From Foliimonas ilicis (GTDB lineage Bacteria > Pseudomonadota > Alphaproteobacteria > Rhizobiales > Rhizobiaceae): a DNA stretch of 64,000 bases. Positions 7,167 through 15,794 of this stretch are shown in pieces. The translations under genes were made by a program, and so were the position numbers. A model generated the notes under the pieces. The model was not told the DNA's origin. It worked only from the letters and a program-made list of their open reading frames with translations, and did no database searches. How positions within the stretch are numbered: position 1 is the stretch's first letter; the number at the start of each line of letters is the position of its first letter. The stretch spans positions 124,001 through 188,000 of the forward strand of contig NZ_JBDUUH010000003.1 of NCBI RefSeq assembly GCF_039939195.1. Reading direction: 5' to 3'.

Positions 7167-9826
7167 TAAAACATGCCGATGCCGATAAGGACGGCGCCGA
7201 GCCCGATGAAGGAAAGCGCGCGCAACACGCCGTCCAGTTCGCTCATGTCGTAAAGGAAGGCTTTGGCTACCGCCAGCACAACCAGTGCGGCGGAACCGAG
7301 CCGGAGGTAGCGGGACTGGAAACGTATACCTGTGGCGAGCATGGCAACGCCGAGCGCCAGCCATACTGCCGAATAGGTGTAATTTTCCAACCCGCTCATG
7401 CCTTTCCAGCCGCCTATGAATTCGCCTTGGAACAGCCGCCGCACCGACAGCGACACATAGACGAAGGCAAGGGCTGCGGAGCATATGGCAAGCATTATCA
7501 CGTACCAGCGCGGCCGCTTTTCGCGCGCATACCAGGCAAGTGCGGCCATTGCGATTGCGGGCAGGAGATAGGCCAGCAGGATCAGATTGACGATCGGGAT
7601 CGTGCCGGTGGATTCGTTGGTTTTGAGCGGGTTCAGGTCGATGAAATGCGAAACCGCGATAAAGTAGACCGATAGTACGCCCACAATCATCGAGCCGTAA
7701 CGGAAGACCGGGCTCGGTGAACGCTGATCCAGCGACAGCATGATGCCGCCGGCTCCAATTGCGATGAGCGTGTAGATGGCCTGTTCTGCGAGAAGCGGTG
7801 CACCAGCGCTGATGACGCCGCCATGCATTGCGTGACGCACCAGCATGCCGATGCCGACCAGAGCAAAAAGCGCGCAGAACGCTTCCATGACGAAACGCGG
7901 ACGTTTGCCAGTCGTCTGCGCCAATTGCCATGCGGCATAGCCGAAGGCGAGGGCGGGCAGCAGATAGCCCGGCAGAAGCGCGTTGAGGAAGGGCGTCGTG
8001 CCAAGTGCATCCCAACCGGCAATGGTCGGATCGACGATAACCCGGCCGAGCGTGATCACTGCGAGGCCGACCGACAACCAGCCGAGACAAGGATAACGTC
8101 GAAAGCGCGTTGGTGCGGCAGGCAATGCCGCAGCAAGCCCCGTCAGGATCGTCGTCCAGATGGGTCCAAACCCGGCCAGAAGGGCATAAGCGAATGACAG
8201 CGCAGCGCCGCCGAGCAGAAAGCTTATTGCCCATCCGCCTGTGAATGGGGGCTGTTCGGTGCGGGCGATCCATTCGCTGGCTGCGACCAAAATAGCGGTC
8301 AATGCAAAACCGCAGGCAGCATAGCGCCAGTCGATGTTCAGGTTACCGTAGTTGAGCCAGGCGGCGACAAGCACGACGATTGGAACGCATGCCGCCCAGA
8401 AGGCCCAAAGAGCAGCGCGCCTTGGGAGCACGGCGACCGTTCTTTGCGCGAATACGATACCTGCCGCCAGAAAGATGAAAGCGAGTGCGACGGAATAGTT
8501 GAAGTAACTCTGGCCAGGCACGACCAGCCATGCGCTTCGCGTTGCGCCGAAAACCCATTCGAGCAGGAAGCCGCCCGCGAGGAGATCGCGCAACTGGATT
8601 ATCAGAACGGAAGCCCCGGCAGCGCTTATCAGCGCGGCCGCGTTCGGCCTCCAGGAAGCAGCGGCCAGAAGAGCGACGATCAGCACAAAGCCCCAGAACT
8701 GACCGCTGGTCGCCGCAGCATCGGGGTGAAGGACGAGCGCAATCGCGGTCAAGCCTGCAAAAACGCCAGCGGCAATCGATGCGGGGTCGCCAACAGGGCT
8801 GACTTCCGGGCGGGTTTTTGCAAGCCAGACCGCGGACAGAACCGCCAGCCCGACGAGATGCAGCATGGCGATGGGTGCTGTGACGATGTCAGTCGAAGCG
8901 CTGAGATAGACCATCGACCAGAGACCAGCGCCGACGAAAGCGGCGGCGGCGAGAAAGCGCCAATGCCGGGTCGATGCGATGATGGTTGCCGCTGTCAGCA
9001 CGATCGCCAGATAGATGAACAGCGACCATGAGCTGGGCGCGTCCGACGATACGAGGATCGGTGTTGCATAGGAGCCGAGCAGGCCAAGACCGGCCAACGC
9101 CTGACCATGAATGAGCGCGGCGGCGATCGTGCCTATACCGATTATGCCGAGCAGGCCGAATGCGAATACCGGGCCTATGAATCCATAGACGCTATGGGCG
9201 GCAAACACCGCGCCGAACAGTACGAAAGACCCGGCCGCGGTGAGGATTGCCGGAATATATGCGCCATTAATGCCGCCAATGGGGGATTTGAAGCCACGGC
9301 GGCGTGCGAATTCGCCACCGGCAGCCAGCGCAAGGCCAAAAAATGCTGCGAAAGTGAGCCGGACGCTCGGGCCGAAAATCCCGGCCTCGATCGAATAGCG
9401 CACAAGGAATATTCCGCCCAGCGCCAGCGCCAGACCACCGACCCAAACCGCCCATCGCGTGCCGAGCGCCGTTTCGATGTCGGGTCGTGGCTTCGCGGGG
9501 GCGGGCGTTTCTGCTTTGACTTCACCCTCCGGCGCCCCATCGATTGTCTGATCGCTTTGTCGGGCGGCTTGTGCCCACGGACCAACAGCCACCTCCGTAT
9601 CCTCGTTTGCAGGCAGTTCCGCGCCTTCAGCGGTCTTGGCTTGCTCTGCCGACGCTGTATCAACGGCAATCGCTTCAGCAGATTTAGAAATCTGAGGAAG
9701 AGCGGAAGGGGCCACCCTTTGCGCGCGCAATGTGCGAATTTCTGTCTCGAGCGCTGTCAGCTTTTTGCTGTGGCGATACAGAATGACGATCATCGCAACG
9801 ACTGCGATCAGGACGAATTCGGACAT
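7136..9826 (-). CDS. DUF2339 family polytopic membrane protein
   Basis: Large inner-membrane protein of unknown function, 896 aa from the ATG chosen here (MSEFVLIAVV), which has an AGGG ribosome-binding sequence a few bases upstream; an in-frame codon 57 nt earlier gives a longer N-terminus with no hydrophobic pattern. After one N-terminal transmembrane helix comes a short coiled-coil (HSKKLTALETEIRTLRAQ), an acidic Ala/Glu-rich linker to about residue 130, the entry sequence ALGTRWAVWVGGLALALGG typical of DUF2339, and then more than 20 hydrophobic helices to the end. It overlaps the aldehyde dehydrogenase gene tail to tail by 31 nt. Nothing in the context hints at a function. Confidence 0.85.
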   Translation of the reverse strand: MSEFVLIAVVAMIVILYRHSKKLTALETEIRTLRAQRVAPSALPQISKSAEAIAVDTASAEQAKTAEGAELPANEDTEVAVGPWAQAARQSDQTIDGAPEGEVKAETPAPAKPRPDIETALGTRWAVWVGGLALALGGIFLVRYSIEAGIFGPSVRLTFAAFFGLALAAGGEFARRRGFKSPIGGINGAYIPAILTAAGSFVLFGAVFAAHSVYGFIGPVFAFGLLGIIGIGTIAAALIHGQALAGLGLLGSYATPILVSSDAPSSWSLFIYLAIVLTAATIIASTRHWRFLAAAAFVGAGLWSMVYLSASTDIVTAPIAMLHLVGLAVLSAVWLAKTRPEVSPVGDPASIAAGVFAGLTAIALVLHPDAAATSGQFWGFVLIVALLAAASWRPNAAALISAAGASVLIIQLRDLLAGGFLLEWVFGATRSAWLVVPGQSYFNYSVALAFIFLAAGIVFAQRTVAVLPRRAALWAFWAACVPIVVLVAAWLNYGNLNIDWRYAACGFALTAILVAASEWIARTEQPPFTGGWAISFLLGGAALSFAYALLAGFGPIWTTILTGLAAALPAAPTRFRRYPCLGWLSVGLAVITLGRVIVDPTIAGWDALGTTPFLNALLPGYLLPALAFGYAAWQLAQTTGKRPRFVMEAFCALFALVGIGMLVRHAMHGGVISAGAPLLAEQAIYTLIAIGAGGIMLSLDQRSPSPVFRYGSMIVGVLSVYFIAVSHFIDLNPLKTNESTGTIPIVNLILLAYLLPAIAMAALAWYAREKRPRWYVIMLAICSAALAFVYVSLSVRRLFQGEFIGGWKGMSGLENYTYSAVWLALGVAMLATGIRFQSRYLRLGSAALVVLAVAKAFLYDMSELDGVLRALSFIGLGAVLIGIGMFYQRMLATAAK

Positions 9827-10011
9827 TCCACCCTCATTGCCGGACGTAAGCCCTACCTCAAGTTGAGAGCAGGAGAACTCCACGCGTCTCCATCTTTTGG
9901 CTTAAAATGTCCGTCGAGGAAAGCCGTGAATGCTCTGCTGAAGCCAACCGATGCGCCTTATCCCGGCTTGTATCAGGCCAAATTTGCCGGAGATCGGGAA
10001 AATATCTCGTT

Positions 10012-10902
10012 CTAGCCGCTATACTTGGGCGCGGACGCCAATGCCGCATCGAGATGCTCGTTCATCAGCGCCGCCGCTTTTGAACGATCGCCGGAGGCGA
10101 TTGCGTCGATAATCATCACATGCTCGTGGCACCAGTCGCGAACACGCCGCCGATTGGTATAGCCGCCGAATTCCAACAGGCGGCGCAGCCGGTTTTGTTG
10201 CTGGATTGCCTGCTGAAAGAAGACATTACCGCTGAATTCCGCGATCATTTCGTGAAATTGCGCGTCCGTTTCGAACAATTGGCGCGGATCGAGCGATTTG
10301 ATGTCCGGATGCGCTTCCAGGTAAAGATGATGCATGCGCGAGCGCTCCAGCGCTGTCGCATCCGAGCGGAAGGTTTCGAGCATGATGCCTGCCGGTTCGA
10401 TCGTCCGCCGGAAATTGTAGCTATTGCGCAGCGCCATCTGCGTGTCGAGTGTAGGCTGAAATGTCCAGCCCCTGCCGCTGCTTCTTGCCAGCAAGCCGTC
10501 GCTGACAAGATGGGTCAAAGTTCTGAGAAGCAGGGTCCTGTCGACATCGTAACGCTGCAGGATTTGCGTCTGCGTGAATGTTTCCGCCAAACGACCGGAC
10601 AGCCGGTCTTCGACGATCCGCGTGTAAAGATCCTGATCGGCTGTCGCGGGAACCTCGACCTCAAGCCGGTGCAATTCTTCCGGGCGAGCGAGCAGAAGAA
10701 AGCCGTGGTTCTTTTTGGCTTCAACGATGCCGCGCTCTTCCAGCAGGGAAAGTGCTGCTCTGACCGGCGTGCGCGAAACACCCAGCATATCGCCAAGCTG
10801 CTGCTCGCGAAGCCGATGTCCGGGTTCGAAACGGGCGTCCCGCGCAATTTCCAGAATCTGATTTGCCAGGCGGTAGCGATTCTGGCGCGGGCTGCTGACC
10901 AT
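10012..10902 (-). CDS. GntR family regulator with apparent tandem winged-helix domains and FCD domain
   Basis: Regulator of 296 aa, about 60 residues longer than a usual FCD regulator. Residues 5-75 are a GntR winged helix (LREQQLGDMLGVSRTPVRAA, then a wing to FLLLAR). Instead of going straight to the ligand domain, residues about 90-155 look like a second winged helix: LYTRIVEDRLSGRLAETFTQ, ILQRYDVDRTLLLRTLTHLV and the wing SSGRGWTFQP. The FCD-type helical domain follows from about residue 160 (FRRTIEPAGIML, DAQFHEMIAEFSGN, CHEHVMIIDAIASGD). It is divergent from the amino-acid ABC transporter and almost certainly regulates the island to 21383. Confidence 0.9.
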   Translation of the reverse strand: MVSSPRQNRYRLANQILEIARDARFEPGHRLREQQLGDMLGVSRTPVRAALSLLEERGIVEAKKNHGFLLLARPEELHRLEVEVPATADQDLYTRIVEDRLSGRLAETFTQTQILQRYDVDRTLLLRTLTHLVSDGLLARSSGRGWTFQPTLDTQMALRNSYNFRRTIEPAGIMLETFRSDATALERSRMHHLYLEAHPDIKSLDPRQLFETDAQFHEMIAEFSGNVFFQQAIQQQNRLRRLLEFGGYTNRRRVRDWCHEHVMIIDAIASGDRSKAAALMNEHLDAALASAPKYSG

Positions 10903-10936
10903 GCGTGCTCACTTTCGTATTTTTTATATCCTATTC

Positions 10937-10963
10937 ATACAATGAATTTCGTCAATCGTACAA
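10937..10963 (-). promoter_or_regulatory. Two TTGTA(C/T) half-sites upstream of the tandem-HTH regulator
   Basis: On the minus strand TTGTAC (10958-10963) and TTGTAT (10937-10942) are spaced 21 bp start to start, two helical turns. The same hexamer class recurs at 11147-11152 upstream of the ABC operon and at 19219-19224 in the aminotransferase/amidotransferase divergent region. A candidate binding sequence of the 10012-10902 regulator; short motif, low information. Confidence 0.35.
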
Positions 10964-11125
10964 GAAGGCGCAATAGGAAAGCCATTTGATTTGCCGAAAA
11001 AACAACCAGCTTTAGCCAATAAGGTTTTGGATTCGGCGCATTTTGCCTCTGATTTTTGCAGTTAATGAGCCTTTAGCCCGTTTTTCAGGCAGATTTTGTC
11101 CCCAATCCGGGCCGCTGATTTCCGC

Positions 11126-11155
11126 TTGACTTCCGATTTTTTCAGATTGTATGTT
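11126..11155 (+). promoter_or_regulatory. Candidate promoter of the amino-acid ABC operon
   Basis: TTGACT at 11126-11131 and TATGTT at 11150-11155 are separated by 18 nt, about 45 nt before the binding-protein start codon at 11201, which itself is preceded by AGAGAAAGGGA. The TTGTAT half-site overlaps the -10 element, fitting repression. Confidence 0.4.
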
Positions 11156-11200
11156 TGTTCTCAAAAAGAGCAATAATTTCTCCAGAGAAAGGGATCAGAC

Positions 11201-12010
11201 ATGTTTAGGCATTTTCTAGCAGCAGCAATCCTGCCGCTTTTCGTTGCTACCCCGATCATCGCCGCCGAGCTTCCAAAGGAAGGCCTCGTAGAAGCCGGAG
11301 CCATCAACTACGGCGTCGCAGCAACCTTCGCTCCGTTCGAATTTCAGAAAGACGGCCAGCTCACAGGCTTCGATATTGATTTTATCGCTGCGCTCGCCAA
11401 AAAGCTCGGCGCTGAAGCCAAGGCTTCGAACATGGAGTTCAAGGGCCTGATACCGGCGCTCAGCGGTGGCCGCATCGATATCATCAACTCCGCAATGTAT
11501 ATCAACCCGCAGCGCTCCGAGCAGGTCGACTTCGTTCCCTATATGAAGATCGGCAATCAGGTGATCGTCCAGAAGGGCAATCCGTCAAAGATCACGGGCC
11601 GCGATGACAGCCTGTGCGGCAAGACCATTTCGGTGACGCTGGGCGGCATTCAGGAAAGCCAGGCGCGCGCCGACGACAAGCGCTGCACCGACAAGGGCCT
11701 CGACGGCATCAAGGTTTTGACGATGCCGACGGCGCAGGATTCCGCACTTACCCTTCGCCAGGGCCGCGCCGATGCGACCTTCGATTCCACGCCGGGCGCA
11801 GTTGTCCTGCTGGATGCCCTGCCTGACGTCTACGAGACGGTCGGTGAGGAATTCGAGTCCGACACCAATATCGGCCTCGCCACCCGCAAAGGCGACACGG
11901 CGATACAGGAATCGTTGAAGGCAGCACTCGCGGAAATCGTTGCTGACGGCACCTATAAGAGCCTGATCGAAAAGTGGAAGCTGCCCGCAACGGTTTCCAT
12001 CTTCAACTGA
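11201..12010 (+). CDS. Amino-acid-type ABC transporter substrate-binding protein (family 3)
   Basis: Periplasmic receptor, 269 aa. A signal peptide (FRHFLAAAILPLFVATPIIA) is followed by the mature start AELPKEG. The bacterial family 3 signature appears as GFDIDFIAALAKKLG near residue 66-80, and the second-lobe hinge pattern as DATFDSTPGAVVLL. One likely disulfide pair (Cys in SLCGKTI and in KRCTDKG) lies in the second lobe. This family binds polar amino acids, opines or related compounds. It heads an operon with permease and ATPase genes directly downstream. Confidence 0.93.
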   Translation: MFRHFLAAAILPLFVATPIIAAELPKEGLVEAGAINYGVAATFAPFEFQKDGQLTGFDIDFIAALAKKLGAEAKASNMEFKGLIPALSGGRIDIINSAMYINPQRSEQVDFVPYMKIGNQVIVQKGNPSKITGRDDSLCGKTISVTLGGIQESQARADDKRCTDKGLDGIKVLTMPTAQDSALTLRQGRADATFDSTPGAVVLLDALPDVYETVGEEFESDTNIGLATRKGDTAIQESLKAALAEIVADGTYKSLIEKWKLPATVSIFN

Positions 12011-12041
12011 TCTGACCTCGAATAAAGAAAAAGGAGCGCGA

Positions 12042-12770
12042 ATGTCTCTCGAACTCGTCTTCGACTATCTGTTTTCGCGCACCTTCTTCGATGGGGCGGT
12101 ACTCACGCTTTTGATCACCGTTACCTCGTTGTTTTTCGGCATATTGGCCGGTCTTGTCGTCGCGCTCTTGCAGGAAACGAAAATCCGTACCCTGCAAGGG
12201 GTGACACTGGTCTATCTCTGGCTGTTTCGCGGAACGCCGGTGCTGTTCCAGATCATCTTCATCTACAATGTGTTGCCCACATTCGGCATTCGCCTTTCGG
12301 CATTCCTGAGTGCGGTCATCGCCCTGTCGTTGAACGAGGGCGCCTATATGGCTGAAATTTTGCGCTCAGGTCTTCAGGCCGTGAAAACCGGCCAGCGCAC
12401 TGCCGGTCTGGCGCTCGGCATGACGAAGGCGAAAGTCATGCGCTACATCGTGATACCGCAGGCAGCCCGTATCGTGCTTCCGCCTATGGGCAACCAGATG
12501 ATCGGCATGCTCAAGACCAGCGCGCTTGTATCGGTCATCGCCGTTGAAGAACTGCTGCTCGTTGCAAACCAGACTGCAAGCGCCAGTTTCCGCTATTTCG
12601 AGGCGCTCACCGCCGCCGGTATCTACTATCTGGCGCTGACGACAATCTTCATGGCCGGGCAATTTCTTCTGGAGCGTTCACTCGACCCGAAGCGCGGACG
12701 CCGCAAAAGCGCTCCCGCGCCGCTCATCGAGCGCCTGACCCAGATGACCGAAACCGCAGAGACCCGGTGA
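12042..12770 (+). CDS. Amino-acid-type ABC transporter permease
   Basis: Inner-membrane subunit of the polar amino acid uptake family, 242 aa, about five transmembrane helices. The entry segment LVYLWLFRGTPVLFQI and the EAA loop EILRSGLQAVKTGQRTAGLA (about residues 105-124) with following ALGMTKAKVMRYIVIPQA are diagnostic of the HisM/GlnP group. An AAGGAG sequence precedes the ATG. Only one permease gene is present, so the channel would be a homodimer. Confidence 0.94.
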   Translation: MSLELVFDYLFSRTFFDGAVLTLLITVTSLFFGILAGLVVALLQETKIRTLQGVTLVYLWLFRGTPVLFQIIFIYNVLPTFGIRLSAFLSAVIALSLNEGAYMAEILRSGLQAVKTGQRTAGLALGMTKAKVMRYIVIPQAARIVLPPMGNQMIGMLKTSALVSVIAVEELLLVANQTASASFRYFEALTAAGIYYLALTTIFMAGQFLLERSLDPKRGRRKSAPAPLIERLTQMTETAETR

Positions 12771-12781
12771 AGGATTAAGAC

Positions 12782-13531
12782 ATGCGTTCGCAAGATCACC
12801 AGCCGCTTCTCGACATCGTCAACATCGACAAGAGCTTCGGCACTTTGAAAATTCTCAAAGGCTGCAGCCTGAAGGTCAACCGCAAGGAAACCGTTGTCGT
12901 CATCGGTCCGTCCGGTTCGGGCAAGTCGACATTGCTGCGCTGCCTCAATCTTCTTGAGCCTGCCGATAGCGGTGCCATCGTTTTCGACGGCAAGGATATT
13001 GCCGGAAATCTTCGAAATGCACCGGCGGTGCGCCGCGAAATCGGCATGGTTTTCCAGAATTTCGAGCTGTTTCAGCATTTGTCGGCGGCCGAAAACATCA
13101 TGCTGGCGCCTATGAAGGTTTCGGGGCTCAGTAAGTCGGATGCGCATGATCTGGCGACGGATCTTCTGCGCAAGGTTCATATTCCTGAAAAGGCGGACTT
13201 CTTCCCCGACGAGCTTTCCGGCGGTCAGCAACAGCGTGTCGCGATTGCCCGCGCCCTGGCGATGAAGCCGAAGCTGATGCTCTACGATGAGCCGACCTCT
13301 GCACTCGATCCCGAGATGATCCGCGAGGTTCTCGACGTAATGGCCGAACTCAGCAGCGACGGTATGACCAGCATCGTCGTGACGCACGAAATGGGTTTCG
13401 CCAAACGCGCGGCCGACCAGATCGTTTTCATGGAAAGCGGTCAGATCATCGAGAACGCCACCAGCGAGAATTTCTTCAGCGGCACCGTCAATGAGCGCGC
13501 GCAGCGTTTTCTCGACCAGATATTGCATTAG
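12782..13531 (+). CDS. Amino-acid-type ABC transporter ATP-binding protein
   Basis: Cytoplasmic ATPase, 249 aa. Walker A GPSGSGKSTLLR (about residues 42-53), Q-loop FQNFELF, signature LSGGQQQRVAIARAL, Walker B LMLYDEPTSALDPE and switch His (VVTHEMGFA) are all intact. It resembles GlnQ/HisP. The stop is 14 nt before the deacylase gene, so the transporter and catabolic genes are one transcript. Confidence 0.95.
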   Translation: MRSQDHQPLLDIVNIDKSFGTLKILKGCSLKVNRKETVVVIGPSGSGKSTLLRCLNLLEPADSGAIVFDGKDIAGNLRNAPAVRREIGMVFQNFELFQHLSAAENIMLAPMKVSGLSKSDAHDLATDLLRKVHIPEKADFFPDELSGGQQQRVAIARALAMKPKLMLYDEPTSALDPEMIREVLDVMAELSSDGMTSIVVTHEMGFAKRAADQIVFMESGQIIENATSENFFSGTVNERAQRFLDQILH

Positions 13532-13545
13532 CCCGGAACCCAGAC

Positions 13546-14703
13546 ATGCCCATCGCACCAGACGCCGAACGGATGAAGCGCGAGCTCGCCGAACTGATCG
13601 CAATTCGCACTGAAAATCCTCCGGGCAATGAGGCCGAGGCGGCAGAATACGTACGCAAGCTGCTGGAGGCCGAAGGTTTCACAACCGTATCGACCGAATA
13701 CAAGCCGGGCCGTTTCAATGTCGAAGCCAAGCTTGAAAACGGTCCGGGTCCGGTTTTCGCATTCAACACGCATATGGACACTGTGCCTGCGGGCGAGGGT
13801 TGGTCATCCGATGCTTTCGTTCTGCGCGAAGAAGACGGCAAGCTGTTCGGTCGCGGCGCTTGCGACTGCAAAGGCCCGCTGATTTCCATGATCGAGGCAA
13901 TGCGCATGCTGGCGCAGGACCGTTCGTCATGGTCGGGCACTTTGCTTGGCATTTTCGTCGGCGATGAGGAAATCGCCAGTGAGGGCGCGAAATTTTACGC
14001 GGCTTCAAAGCCGAAAATCGATTTCGCTGTCGTCGGCGAACCTACTTCCAACGCGACGTTTTCGGCGCATAAGGGAAGCCTTCGCCCCGTCGTGCGGATA
14101 CATGGTGTGACAGCTCATTCGGGCACGCCGCATCTCGGCGAAAACGCCATTTACAGGGCTGGCCAGTTTCTGACGCTTCTCGAGGAACACCACGAAAATT
14201 ACGTCAGGCATCAGTCTCATCCGCTGGTCGGCAATGCCAGTCTGACGGTAACGCGCATCAATGGCGGCCATGCCGACAATGTGCTTCCTGGCGCATGCGA
14301 CGTGCTTCTCGATCGCCGCATGGTTCCCGGCGAGGAAGAAGAAGCGGTACACAAAGAGTTCGCGCAACTGCTGCAGCGCGCACATGAAAAATTCGGCATC
14401 CGCGCCGACATCATCGATTACAAGGCGACCACCGGCCCGGCAACGCAGACAGACGAAAGCAGCGCCATCGTGCAGGCAAGCCTTGCCGCCTGCCGCGCGC
14501 ACGGCACGGCAGAACCCGGCCCGTTCGGGTTTCAGGGCGGCTGCGATCTCGTGCATTTCCGCTCGATCGGGGCGGAGGGCACCGTTATTGGACCCGGAAG
14601 CCTTTCCGTTGCGCACAAGCCCGACGAATTCGTTCCCACGGATGAGTTCATCACCTCCAGCCTGATTTACAGGGACGTCGCAAAAGCGATGCTCAAGGCA
14701 TAA
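13546..14703 (+). CDS. M20 family deacylase/deacetylase, ArgE/DapE-like
   Basis: Zinc hydrolase of the M20 family, 385 aa. The metal ligands are visible in order: FNTHMDTVPAG (His, with the catalytic Asp two residues on), GRGACDCKG (bridging Asp), GDEEIAS (catalytic Glu and metal Glu), a metal Asp/Glu in VVGEPTS, and the C-terminal His in AHKPDEFVP. The dimerisation lid domain (about residues 180-290) includes the conserved KGSLRPVVRIHGVTAHSG. The family removes acyl groups from N-acylated amino acids (acetylornithine, succinyl-diaminopimelate and others). Together with the neighbouring enolase-superfamily gene it suggests processing of an N-acyl amino acid; the substrate is not resolved. Confidence 0.9.
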   Translation: MPIAPDAERMKRELAELIAIRTENPPGNEAEAAEYVRKLLEAEGFTTVSTEYKPGRFNVEAKLENGPGPVFAFNTHMDTVPAGEGWSSDAFVLREEDGKLFGRGACDCKGPLISMIEAMRMLAQDRSSWSGTLLGIFVGDEEIASEGAKFYAASKPKIDFAVVGEPTSNATFSAHKGSLRPVVRIHGVTAHSGTPHLGENAIYRAGQFLTLLEEHHENYVRHQSHPLVGNASLTVTRINGGHADNVLPGACDVLLDRRMVPGEEEEAVHKEFAQLLQRAHEKFGIRADIIDYKATTGPATQTDESSAIVQASLAACRAHGTAEPGPFGFQGGCDLVHFRSIGAEGTVIGPGSLSVAHKPDEFVPTDEFITSSLIYRDVAKAMLKA

Positions 14704-14705
14704 AA

Positions 14706-15794
14706 ATGCGCGCCTCGCTTCATCGCGCGATGCTGCATTATGGCGGTGGCCTGATGCTTCATACGGCATCGTCTGGCCCGGTCTCCGGTCTGGATGCGCT
14801 GTATCTGCATCTGGATGATGGTGCGATCGCCGGAACCGGGGAGGTACGCATCAACATCGCGTATCTCAATGGTCTGTCCGCTGAAACGGTGGAGCAGGAA
14901 GCTATTGCGGTTTTTGAAGCGATAGACTGGTCGCGCAAGGCAGACGCTTTGCTTTCCGATACGTCGACTGCGAGTGCGCCTGTGCGCATGCTGCTGGACG
15001 GTGCGCTGCACGATCTAGTTTCGCGTCGCTGCGGATTGTCCTTGGCGCATTGGCTGGGCGGCGATCCGGGCAGTCCGATAAGCCACGCGACCAACCAGAC
15101 GCTTTTCATCTCGTCTTCGGAGCGGTTCTTGGAGCAGGCCGAGGCGTATGTTTCGCGCGGCTTTCGCGACCTGAAAGTCAGAGTTGGGTCAGGCGGTTTT
15201 TCTGAAGATATGGCGCGGCTGGAAAGCCTGCGAAGTCGCTTCGGATCGGACATCAAGCTGGCTATCGACACGAATGGCGCATGGAGCTTCGACGAGGCAC
15301 TGGAGAATCTTTCGGCGCTTGAACCGATCGGTCTTGCCTATGTCGAACAGCCTATCGCCGCCGGTGATTGGGAAGCACTTTCGGAGCTTGCAGAGAAAAG
15401 CCCGATACCTCTGATGCTCGATGAAAGCGTTGCCGGGCAATCCGATGTCGATGCGATCATCGCCGCCGACGGAAAGCTCTGGGCGCACCTCAAGCTGGTG
15501 AAGATGGGCGGCATTGCGCCGACGATGAAAGCAGCACTTCGACTGCGCAAGGCAGGCATTCCTTTCATGATCGGCCAGATGAACGAAGGCGGTCTGGCAA
15601 CGGCTGCCGCCTTGCATGTCGCCTGTGCGGTCCAGCCGCAATTCGCCGAGCTTTATGGCGCGGACGGCATCGAGAACGACCCGGCACCGGGTCTGATTTA
15701 CGAAAACGGACGTGTCAGCGGCACGCGGTCCGCGGGTCTCGGTTTGGAATTCGACGCGTCGAAAACGCGTCTCATCAGGGAGTTTGAGCATTGA
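14706..15794 (+). CDS. Enolase superfamily protein, muconate lactonizing / amino acid racemase-like
   Basis: Magnesium-dependent enzyme of the enolase superfamily, 362 aa. Metal ligands are Asp188 (AIDTNGAW), Glu214 (YVEQPI) and Asp239 (MLDES). Acid/base residues sit at Lys157 in DLKVRVG (a K-x-R rather than the K-x-K of muconate lactonizing enzymes and N-succinylamino acid racemases) and Lys263 (HLKLVKMGG). The C-terminal end has the loop GQMNEGGLATAAALH. The two-lysine arrangement favours racemase/epimerase or cycloisomerase chemistry. Its position between an M20 deacylase and an M24 hydrolase suggests a step in amino-acid-derivative catabolism. It overlaps the next start by 4 nt. Confidence 0.86.
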   Translation: MRASLHRAMLHYGGGLMLHTASSGPVSGLDALYLHLDDGAIAGTGEVRINIAYLNGLSAETVEQEAIAVFEAIDWSRKADALLSDTSTASAPVRMLLDGALHDLVSRRCGLSLAHWLGGDPGSPISHATNQTLFISSSERFLEQAEAYVSRGFRDLKVRVGSGGFSEDMARLESLRSRFGSDIKLAIDTNGAWSFDEALENLSALEPIGLAYVEQPIAAGDWEALSELAEKSPIPLMLDESVAGQSDVDAIIAADGKLWAHLKLVKMGGIAPTMKAALRLRKAGIPFMIGQMNEGGLATAAALHVACAVQPQFAELYGADGIENDPAPGLIYENGRVSGTRSAGLGLEFDASKTRLIREFEH

